Below the pieces are notes generated by a model, which was given only the letters and a program-made list of their open reading frames with translations, was not told the DNA's origin and made no database searches. 5,757 nt of DNA from Thermoplasmata archaeon (GTDB lineage Archaea; Thermoplasmatota; Thermoplasmata; SG8-5; JAGLSY01). The stretch's first letter is position 1; each line of letters opens with the position of its first letter. The stretch spans positions 1-5,757 of the forward strand of contig JAGLQE010000373.1 of NCBI GenBank assembly GCA_023137005.1, in the 5' to 3' direction. Shown here one piece after another: positions 1 to 5,541 of the stretch. A program made the translations under genes and the position numbers.

Positions 1-1
1 A

Positions 2-2284
2 ATAGATCTTATCACAGACCAGTTCAAATTGCTGGGAGATTCCATGGATCCGTCTATTTTCTACAGAACGGACGCGGAGTATTATCGCAGACTTACTCAG
101 ATATCATTCATCAAGCTTTACAAACGCGGGCTTATTTACAAGGGACTGGCTCCGGTCAACTGGTGCCCACGATGTGGCACGGCCCTGGCAGATGCCGAGG
201 TCGAATATCAGGAGAAAAAGACCAATCTCAATTACATTCATTTCGGTGTCAAGGACATGGACGAGGATGTTCTTATCGCGACCACCAGGCCGGAACTCAT
301 ATGCGCGTGCCAGATGATCGTCATCAGCCCAAAGGATGAGGAAAAACAGCACCTCATTGGAAAGAAGCTTATTACTCCCATCTACGGAAAAGAGGTGGAG
401 ATCGTGGCCGACCCAAAGGTCGATCCCGAGTTCGGTACCGGGGTGGTCATGGTATGCTCCATCGGGGACAAGGAGGATCTGGAATGGATCTACAAATATA
501 ACCTGTCCATCGAGAAGGGCATTGACGAGAATGGGCTCATGACCGAGCTGGCTGGCAAGTACGTGGGCATGGAGATCGAGAAGGCAAGAGAGGCCATGAT
601 AGACGACCTGAAGAAAGATGGTCTACTGATCAAGCAAGAGCCCATGGAGCACAGCACTGGAGGATGTTGGAGATGCCACGCATCCATCGAGTTCATACAG
701 ACCCCTCAATGGTTCCTCAAGACACTGGATGCCAGGGAGGACATGGTGAAGATGGCCAATGAGCTTGACTGGAACCCGGACTTCATGAAAATACGCCTTT
801 TAGATTGGATCAATTCCATCAACAGGGACTGGGTCATATCCAGGCAGAGGTATTTTGCCACGCCCATTCCTATCTGGGAATGTAATTCCTGTGGAGAGGT
901 GGTTCTGCCAGCGGAGAAGGATTGTTATGTTGATCCAACAGTTGACACTCCGCCTGTTGACAAGTGCCCGGATTGCGAGAGCGAACTAACGGGCTGTGAG
1001 GAGGTTTTCGATACCTGGATGGATTCCAGTATCTCGCCGTTATATTGTTCATTCTGGCAGAGGGATGAGGAATTGTTCAAGAAAATATTCCCCATGAGCT
1101 TGCGGACGCAAGCTCATGATATCATACGCACATGGGCCTTTTACACCATGCTCAGAAGTAATTACCTGGCTGGCGGCAAGCCCTGGGAGAGCATGATGAT
1201 CGATGGTTTCATACTGGGGCCAGATGGCAAGCCCATGCACGCTTCGGACGGCAATGTGATAGATCCTTTGGATCTCCTGGATGAGTACGGCACGGATGCC
1301 TGGAGATATTACAGCTCGACAGTCCCGATAGGAGAAGATACGGCAGTCAGGGTCAAGGAGATCGTTCACGGCACAAGGTTCAATGCCAAGCTATGGAACA
1401 TTCACAAGTTCATCAGCAAGGCCGCCAGAGCTGGCATGAATGCCACCCCCGATCAATTCAGGACATCGGACAAGTGGATACTGACCAAGTATTCCAAGCT
1501 GGTTCAAAGTGTCACGAGGCACTTTGAAGAATTCAGGTTCGACAGGGCGATCAAGGAGCTGGAGCATTTTGTCTGGCATGAGCTGGCCGACCATTATCTC
1601 GAAATGGTCAAGCACCGGAGCATGGAGGAGGACGATGCCCTGGGTCTTACATTGTACGAGATCGGGCTGGGAACCACCAAGATGCTGGCACCCATCATCC
1701 CGCATATAGCGGACGAGATCTATGAATTATATTACAAGGAGCTGGATGGAGAAAAGAGCATCACGGTCTCTGAATGGCCTGGCACTTCGATAGAAGAACC
1801 AGGCGAGCATGAGAAGGGCGAGATATTGAAGGATATCATCGCTGCCGTCAGGAACTGGAAATCCGAAAAGGGCATGGCCCTCAATGCCGAGCTGGGAGTT
1901 CTGGAGATCATCGGCGAGAAGGTGAATATATTACTTGGTTGCGAGGATGACATTGCTGGCACACTGAAGGCATCGGATGTTCTCATGCTGGGCGAGAGGA
2001 AACTCGAGGAAACCCCGATAGCTATCAAGCCCAAGCACTCTGTCATGGGGCCGAAGTTCAAGCAGAATGCGAAGCATATAGTTGAAATTCTAGCCAAACT
2101 GGATCCCGTAGAGGCGGCCAGGGCGATAGAAACAGGCGAACTGGACATCAAACTTTTGTCTGGAGAAATGGTGAAGATAGAAAGCGACATGGTGGAGATC
2201 ATCAAGGTTCCGACGATCGATGGAGAGGAAGTTCAGACCGTGACTGTTGGAGACCTGCTGATAATCATAGGGAAGTTCAGGTAG
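2..2284 (+). CDS. valS: Valyl-tRNA synthetase, archaeal type, 5'-truncated by window edge
   Basis: Class Ia synthetase that charges tRNA-Val in the cytoplasm and edits mischarged threonine. The frame is open from base 2, so the gene starts upstream; roughly 130 residues including the HIGH motif are missing, and the TTG at 29 is not the start. Visible in order, numbering from base 2: SMDPSIFYRT (about 13-22); the NWCPRCGTALADAEVEY zinc-knuckle region; an editing (CP1) domain with ATTRPE and DPEFGTG; a second Cys cluster CWRCH; DWVISRQRYFATPIPIW; a third Cys pair set CNSC...CPDC; DTWMDSSISPL; HDIIRTWAFYT; then the KMSKS-loop position, which reads PMHAS (bases 1232-1246). An anticodon-binding helical domain follows (FVWHELADHYLEMVKHR, LAPIIPHIADEIYELYY). 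The protein ends without the C-terminal coiled coil of bacterial ValS, as in archaea. Several signature residues are non-canonical. The family is certain; full activity is not proven. Confidence 0.95.
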   Translation: MDLITDQFKLLGDSMDPSIFYRTDAEYYRRLTQISFIKLYKRGLIYKGLAPVNWCPRCGTALADAEVEYQEKKTNLNYIHFGVKDMDEDVLIATTRPELICACQMIVISPKDEEKQHLIGKKLITPIYGKEVEIVADPKVDPEFGTGVVMVCSIGDKEDLEWIYKYNLSIEKGIDENGLMTELAGKYVGMEIEKAREAMIDDLKKDGLLIKQEPMEHSTGGCWRCHASIEFIQTPQWFLKTLDAREDMVKMANELDWNPDFMKIRLLDWINSINRDWVISRQRYFATPIPIWECNSCGEVVLPAEKDCYVDPTVDTPPVDKCPDCESELTGCEEVFDTWMDSSISPLYCSFWQRDEELFKKIFPMSLRTQAHDIIRTWAFYTMLRSNYLAGGKPWESMMIDGFILGPDGKPMHASDGNVIDPLDLLDEYGTDAWRYYSSTVPIGEDTAVRVKEIVHGTRFNAKLWNIHKFISKAARAGMNATPDQFRTSDKWILTKYSKLVQSVTRHFEEFRFDRAIKELEHFVWHELADHYLEMVKHRSMEEDDALGLTLYEIGLGTTKMLAPIIPHIADEIYELYYKELDGEKSITVSEWPGTSIEEPGEHEKGEILKDIIAAVRNWKSEKGMALNAELGVLEIIGEKVNILLGCEDDIAGTLKASDVLMLGERKLEETPIAIKPKHSVMGPKFKQNAKHIVEILAKLDPVEAARAIETGELDIKLLSGEMVKIESDMVEIIKVPTIDGEEVQTVTVGDLLIIIGKFR
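1093..1118. repeat. Perfect inverted repeat, 12-bp arms, 2-nt spacer, inside valS
   Basis: Bases 1093-1104 (CATGAGCTTGCG) are the exact reverse complement of 1107-1118 (CGCAAGCTCATG), separated only by GA. The repeat lies in the valS catalytic domain over the codons for M-S-L-R-T-Q-A-H. A second, shorter perfect palindrome, ATGATATCAT at 1116-1125, overlaps its right end. Its function is unknown. It may be a by-product of hairpin-templated mutation, a protein-binding site, or chance. Confidence 0.9.
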
Positions 2285-2294
2285 GGTGTTTGAT

Positions 2295-2298
2295 GGAG
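2295..2298 (+). promoter_or_regulatory. Ribosome binding site deciding the DUF59 start
   Basis: GGAG lies 8 nt before the ATG at 2307, within the 22-nt gap after the valS stop. It supports ATG 2307 over the in-frame GTG at 2286, which sits one base after the valS stop codon and would add seven residues unlike the family N-terminus. A leader with its own Shine-Dalgarno so close to valS fits translation from a shared valS-DUF59 transcript. Confidence 0.6.
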
Positions 2299-2306
2299 TA
2301 TCTACC

Positions 2307-2597
2307 ATGGCCAGCATAACTGAGGAAGAGGTCATAAAGGTTTTGAACACGGTCATTGAGAAGCAGAGTGGTAAGAGCATCTACGAGATGGGCCTGGTTA
2401 CCCAAATTGAGGTTAAAGATGACAATATCTCCATCATTGTCACCCCGACCGATCCATCATGTCCCATCGGTATGAAATTAGCCTATGATGCGAAAGTCGC
2501 ACTTCTGAACCTGCCAGATGTGGGAAAGGTGAATGTCAAGTTGATCGAGCACAAGCATGCGGATGAGATGAACAAGATGCTGAAGGAGCTGGGCTGA
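2307..2597 (+). CDS. DUF59/MIP18-family metal-sulfur cluster assembly protein (SufT/PaaD-like)
   Basis: A small cytoplasmic protein of 96 residues, which is the usual length of a stand-alone DUF59 (FeS_assembly_P) domain. Seen directly: the helical start EEEVIKVLNTVIEK, the strand region SIYEMGLVTQIEVKDDNISIIV, the family's cysteine motif as TPTDPSCP with Cys at residue 52, and the end VALLNLPDVGKVNVKLI, matching the family pattern of a 'LGLV' strand, a 'TxPxCP' loop and a 'V..V.V' strand. Family members (SufT, the PaaD domain, eukaryotic CIA2/MIP18) help mature Fe-S proteins, with the conserved Cys implicated in function. The exact client here cannot be read from the sequence. It lies 22 nt after valS and 53 nt before mutS, so it is probably the last gene of the valS transcript. 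The family call is strong and the role is inferred from the family. Confidence 0.88.
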   Translation: MASITEEEVIKVLNTVIEKQSGKSIYEMGLVTQIEVKDDNISIIVTPTDPSCPIGMKLAYDAKVALLNLPDVGKVNVKLIEHKHADEMNKMLKELG

Positions 2598-2613
2598 TCA
2601 TGTGCATTTACCA

Positions 2614-2628
2614 GTGAAAGCTTAATAT
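2614..2628 (+). promoter_or_regulatory. Archaeal BRE/TATA-like promoter for mutS, predicted leaderless
   Basis: TGAAAG (2614-2619) resembles a purine/A-rich BRE and is followed by CTTAATAT (2621-2628), a TATA-like box. Its centre, near 2625, lies about 26 nt before the mutS ATG at 2651, the usual TATA-to-start distance in archaea. This places transcription start at or next to the ATG. No Shine-Dalgarno precedes the ATG, as expected for a leaderless mRNA. Inferred from spacing and composition only. Confidence 0.55.
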
Positions 2629-2650
2629 CTCCACTCCATTCACCTCCATA

Positions 2651-5293
2651 ATGGGAGACAATAAAGGCGATACTCGGGGTTCGCAGAAGGGCGATACCCC
2701 AATGATGAAGCAATACTTCGAGATCAAGAGTAAGCATCCAGAAGCAATTCTATTTTTCCGAATGGGGGACTTCTACGAGACCTTTGCCGAGGATGCTGTC
2801 ATCACAGCCAAAACCCTGGGCATAACCCTAACCAAACGAGGTCGTGAAAAGGGCAAGGACATTCCTCTTGCGGGCATTCCCTACCACGCGCTGGACGCCT
2901 ACCTTCACAAAATGGTGAAGGCGGGCTACAAGGTGGCCATATGCGAGCAGATGGAGGACCCAAAGAAGGCGAAGGGCATAGTGAAGAGGGCGGTCGTGCG
3001 CCTTGTTTCTCCAGGGACCGTGGTCGAGGATTCTATGCTGGCCAGCAGTGCGAATAATTTCCTGGCCTCGGTATGCGGGGGGAAGGAGGGGTTTGGACTA
3101 TCACTGGTGGACATTTCCACGGGCGAGTTCATGACCACCCAGATAGGAAAGGGTGAAGAAGATGTTCTACGCAATGAACTGATACGATTCCAGCCATCGG
3201 AGATCATCTTCCCGCGTGGGATGGAGGATGTGCTGGAAGAGCTCGTCGGAAATGACCTAAGCGCGCCCTTGACCAAAGTGGATGATGATAACTTTCAATT
3301 GAAAAAGGCGGAGGCCAGGTTACTTGATCTGTTCAAGGCAAAGACACTCAAGGGCTATGGATGTGGAGAATTGCCACTGGCCATAGTCTCTGCCGGAGCC
3401 GTCATAATGTATCTAGAAAATATGCAGATGGCCGGCCTGGGGCAGATCAGCACCCTGCGAACATACGGCATCAGGGATTACATGGTGCTGGATGCGACCA
3501 CGCTTCGTAACCTGGAGATATTCAAGAACATCCGCGACCATGGCGAGAAGTTCACCCTGATAGAGCTCATTGATAAGACTCGAACCCCGATGGGTTCGAG
3601 GCTCATTAGGCAATGGCTGGCACAGCCCCTGCAGGACATCGGAGAGATAAATGAAAGACTCGACTCTGTGGAGTGGCTGGCCGATGATCGACTCACGCGC
3701 TCCGAGCTCAGGGATTATTGCAAAGAAGTGCGCGACATCGAAAGGCTGGTCTCCAGAGCGGTTCACGGAAGTGCCAATGGGCGAGATCTTCAGGCCTTGA
3801 AGGATTCCCTCCACATGATCCCCAGCATCATCGCGATATTTGATGGTCTGGACCTTCCCAAGAAACTACATGGTTCTCTGGATTCCCTAGACCCGGTGGA
3901 AGAACTGGCCAGTATGCTGGAAAAGGGCATCGTGGACAATCCCCCGCTCGGATTGAAGGATGGCGGCCTTATCAAAGTGGGATTCAATGAAGAACTGGAT
4001 GAGCTGAAGGAATTGGCATCCAGTGGTAAGAAATGGGTGGCCAACCTGGAAAAGGAGGAACGCGAACGAACCGGGATCAAGTCACTCAAGATCAAGTACA
4101 ACAAGGTCTTTGGCTATTTCCTGGAGGTCACACGCCTCCACGCGGACAAGGTTCCCGAGAACTATATCCGGAAGCAAACTCTCAGCAATGCTGAGAGGTT
4201 CATCACCCCTGAGTTGAAGGAGAAAGAGGCACAGATACTATCGGCCAATGACCGACTGGTAGCCATGGAATATGAGATATTCTGCGATATTCGTAAATGG
4301 GTGGCCGAGCATTCCTCAAGACTTCAGACAACTGCCCGGGCCATCGGAAACCTGGACACACTGGCATCCATGGCCGAAATATCCGAATTATACCGATATT
4401 CCAGACCGAAGATGGAGAAAGATAATCGACTCACTATCATCGATGGGCGGCATCCAGTGGTCGAGAGGATGATGTCCGAGAGATTCATTCCCAATGACGT
4501 GAAGATGGATATTAAGAAAAATCGGTTAATGATACTCACGGGTCCCAATATGGCAGGCAAATCCACTTATATGAGGCAAGCCGCGCTCATCACGCTTTTA
4601 GCTCATATCGGTAGTTTTGTACCAGCTAAAAGTGCCAGTATCGGCATCGTCGATAGAATATTCACCCGGGTGGGAGCGTATGATGATCTGACCCATGGCC
4701 AGTCAACTTTCATGGTGGAGATGACCGAGGTGGCCAATATCCTGAACTCCGCGACCAAACGGAGTCTGATAATCCTTGACGAGATCGGCCGGGGGACCAG
4801 CACCTTTGACGGTCTGAGCATCGCGTGGGCAGTGGCCGAGTACATCGAGAGCAAGAGGGTGGGAGCCAAGACGATCTTCGCCACCCATTACCATCATCTC
4901 ACCGAGCTGGAGGAATTGCTGAGCGGAGTGGTAAATTACAATATCGCGGTCAAGGAAGATAAAGATGATATCGTATTCCTCAGAAAGGTCATACCCGGAA
5001 GCACGAACCGCAGTTATGGTGTTCAGGTGGCCAAGCTGGCTGGCCTGCCCATCGAGGTGGTGCAACGGGCCAAGGAGATATTGAAGCGCATGGAGGAGGA
5101 GGCTATCGTGGAGCTGGAGGAGGGCAGGCCACGAAAGGGAAAGAGAAGGCAATACACCCAGCTCGTCCTCTATGATCAGATGATGGAAGATAGCCCGGCT
5201 ATCAAGGAGCTGAAGGATCTTGATCCAGACCACATGACGCCCATGGAAGCCCTGCACAAGCTTCAGGAATTGAAGAAGAAGGTGGAGAAATAG
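2651..5293 (+). CDS. mutS: DNA mismatch repair protein MutS (MutS1 type)
   Basis: Recognises mismatches and small loops in DNA as a dimer and, through ATP, recruits MutL. The 880 residues are close to the length of full-size MutS (E. coli 853). Domain I has the mismatch-wedge motif GDFYE with Phe41 and Glu43; connector, lever and clamp domains follow (about 130-590, with TRTPMGSRLIRQWLAQPL in the core). The ATPase has Walker A GPNMAGKST (631-639, Lys637), signature STFMVEMTE (from 685), Walker B IILDEIGRGTSTFDG (Asp710, Glu711) and the switch His746 in ATHYHHL. A basic linker (RPRKGKRR) leads to QLVLYD (837-842) and a C-terminal helical segment ending near TPMEALHKL. No Smr or MutS2 features are present. 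ATG 2651 is chosen for its TATA spacing; ATG 2702 would remove a 17-residue polar tail carrying KGDT twice. No mutL is adjacent. MutS1 is patchy in archaea and usually attributed to transfer from bacteria. Confidence 0.97.
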   Translation: MGDNKGDTRGSQKGDTPMMKQYFEIKSKHPEAILFFRMGDFYETFAEDAVITAKTLGITLTKRGREKGKDIPLAGIPYHALDAYLHKMVKAGYKVAICEQMEDPKKAKGIVKRAVVRLVSPGTVVEDSMLASSANNFLASVCGGKEGFGLSLVDISTGEFMTTQIGKGEEDVLRNELIRFQPSEIIFPRGMEDVLEELVGNDLSAPLTKVDDDNFQLKKAEARLLDLFKAKTLKGYGCGELPLAIVSAGAVIMYLENMQMAGLGQISTLRTYGIRDYMVLDATTLRNLEIFKNIRDHGEKFTLIELIDKTRTPMGSRLIRQWLAQPLQDIGEINERLDSVEWLADDRLTRSELRDYCKEVRDIERLVSRAVHGSANGRDLQALKDSLHMIPSIIAIFDGLDLPKKLHGSLDSLDPVEELASMLEKGIVDNPPLGLKDGGLIKVGFNEELDELKELASSGKKWVANLEKEERERTGIKSLKIKYNKVFGYFLEVTRLHADKVPENYIRKQTLSNAERFITPELKEKEAQILSANDRLVAMEYEIFCDIRKWVAEHSSRLQTTARAIGNLDTLASMAEISELYRYSRPKMEKDNRLTIIDGRHPVVERMMSERFIPNDVKMDIKKNRLMILTGPNMAGKSTYMRQAALITLLAHIGSFVPAKSASIGIVDRIFTRVGAYDDLTHGQSTFMVEMTEVANILNSATKRSLIILDEIGRGTSTFDGLSIAWAVAEYIESKRVGAKTIFATHYHHLTELEELLSGVVNYNIAVKEDKDDIVFLRKVIPGSTNRSYGVQVAKLAGLPIEVVQRAKEILKRMEEEAIVELEEGRPRKGKRRQYTQLVLYDQMMEDSPAIKELKDLDPDHMTPMEALHKLQELKKKVEK
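3579..3600. repeat. Perfect inverted repeat, 9-bp arms, 4-nt loop, inside mutS
   Basis: CTCGAACCC (3579-3587) and GGGTTCGAG (3592-3600) are exact reverse complements around CGAT. The repeat covers the codons for the conserved T-R-T-P-M-G-S-R stretch of the MutS core. The GGGTTCGAG arm resembles a tRNA T-arm, but no tRNA is present around it. The encoded motif is conserved, so the palindrome arises from codon choice and may be coincidental. Confidence 0.85.
4595..4632. repeat. Inverted repeat, 9-bp arms, 20-nt spacer, inside mutS
   Basis: CTTTTAGCT (4595-4603) pairs exactly with AGCTAAAAG (4624-4632). It lies just after the Walker A codons. With a 20-nt spacer an arm of this length is not far from chance expectation in a window this size, so it is recorded only as a structure that exists. 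Confidence 0.6.
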
Positions 5294-5332
5294 GTAATTC
5301 ACCTAACAAAGATTTTATTAGTAGTAGTTTTT
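5291..5332 (+). terminator. Possible mutS terminator: short hairpin over the stop codon plus T tracts
   Basis: TAGGT (5291-5295, containing the mutS stop TAG) and ACCTA (5301-5305) form a 5-bp hairpin. T-rich DNA follows, with TTTT at 5313-5316 and TTTTT at 5328-5332. Archaeal RNA polymerase can terminate at T tracts with little help from a hairpin, so the T runs are the stronger part of the evidence. The same T-rich stretch could also hold the tRNA promoter. Confidence 0.35.
5306..5320 (+). promoter_or_regulatory. Candidate BRE/TATA promoter for tRNA-Leu
   Basis: An A-rich element (ACAAAG, 5306-5311) is followed by ATTTTATTA (5312-5320). A TATA centre near 5316 predicts transcription start near 5342, giving a 5' leader of about 24 nt for RNase P to remove. 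That leader contains a small hairpin, CTGG-GAAT-CCAG (5352-5363), ending 2 nt before the mature tRNA. Low confidence, because the region is generally AT-rich. Confidence 0.35.
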
Positions 5333-5365
5333 ACAGGTCAATGCCGATCCACTGGGAATCCAGAT

Positions 5366-5490
5366 GCGGGGATAGCCAAGCCTGGCCAACGGCGCAGGAC
5401 TTAAGATCTAAAGTCTATAAGAGTTCATTGATAGGATGGATAAGCTATCCTGTCCTTAGTGGTTCGAGGGTTCGAATCCCTTTCCCCGCA
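5366..5490 (+). tRNA. tRNA-Leu, anticodon UAA, with intron
   Basis: Decodes UUA (and possibly UUG by wobble). Acceptor GCGGGGA (5366-5372) pairs with TCCCCGC (5483-5489), and the discriminator is A (5490), as expected for Leu. The D-stem is GCC/GGC (5375-5377 with 5391-5393) around a loop containing GG. Anticodon stem CAGGA (5395-5399) pairs with TCCTG (5448-5452), with anticodon TAA at 5402-5404. A long 13-nt variable region (5453-5465) makes this a type II tRNA, as leucine tRNAs are. The T-stem GAGGG/CCCTT closes the loop TTCGAAT (5471-5477). Mature exons are 5366-5405 and 5447-5490, 84 nt in all. CCA is not encoded (CCT follows), so it must be added by the CCA-adding enzyme. Confidence 0.97.
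5406..5446 (+). other. Archaeal tRNA intron (bulge-helix-bulge), 41 nt
   Basis: Inserted after G37, the canonical position one base 3' of the anticodon. The central 4-bp helix of the bulge-helix-bulge is CTTA (5400-5403) with TAAG (5441-5444). The 5' bulge is AGA (5404-5406, cut after G5405) and the 3' bulge is CTA (5445-5447, cut after T5446). The inner helix is TCTA (5407-5410) with TGGA (5437-5440, one G-U), and a further helix is TCTAT (5414-5418) with ATAGG (5431-5435), leaving a 12-nt loop. This fits cleavage by the tRNA-splicing endonuclease at both bulges and is the clearest archaeal marker in the window. Confidence 0.93.
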
Positions 5491-5492
5491 CC

Positions 5493-5523
5493 TAATTTAG
5501 GGCAAGTGAAAAGCCCTAAATTA
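5493..5523. repeat. Perfect 11-bp inverted repeat between tRNA-Leu and the lpd-like gene
   Basis: TAATTTAGGGC (5493-5503) and GCCCTAAATTA (5513-5523) are exact reverse complements around a 9-nt A-rich loop. It begins 2 nt after the tRNA end and finishes 18 nt before the next ATG. No T run follows, so a classical intrinsic terminator is unlikely. The AT-rich parts of the arms look TATA-like: the left one (centre near 5496) would predict a start near 5522 and a leader of about 20 nt. It could be an operator overlapping the promoter, an RNA processing or attenuation hairpin, or a tRNA terminator. Confidence 0.85.
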
Positions 5524-5533
5524 CAATATCCTT

Positions 5534-5538
5534 GGTGA
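5534..5538 (+). promoter_or_regulatory. Shine-Dalgarno for the lpd-like gene
   Basis: GGTGA ends 3 nt before the ATG at 5542. It matches the 3' part of the consensus GGAGGTGATC, so the short gap corresponds to a normal register. It supports the ATG at 5542 and suggests this gene, unlike mutS, has a leadered mRNA. Confidence 0.55.
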
Positions 5539-5541
5539 AGT

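Noticed and set aside
29..31. TTG as the start of valS
   Set aside because: The frame is open to the window edge, the residues before it are in frame with a class Ia synthetase, and the HIGH motif must lie further upstream.
1732..2205. Antisense open frame of 157 codons opposite the valS 3' end
   Set aside because: A Ser/Phe/Ile-rich translation typical of the reverse complement of Glu/Lys/Asp-rich coding sequence, with no support of its own.
2286..2288. GTG as the start of the DUF59 gene
   Set aside because: It begins one base after the valS stop, adds seven residues not typical of the family, and has no ribosome site; ATG 2307 has GGAG 8 nt upstream.
4703..5302. Antisense open frame of 199 codons opposite the mutS 3' half
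   Set aside because: It lies wholly opposite the strongly conserved MutS ATPase and C-terminus, its translation shows no recognisable motif, and it has no promoter or ribosome site. It is a shadow of mutS codon composition.
5341..5538. 65-codon forward frame starting just before the tRNA
   Set aside because: It runs straight through tRNA-Leu and its intron; the tRNA folding explains the sequence fully.
5366..5541. Integration site or mobile element at the tRNA gene
   Set aside because: No direct repeat of the tRNA 3' end, integrase or insertion-sequence ends are visible downstream; the flanking sequence is ordinary genes.
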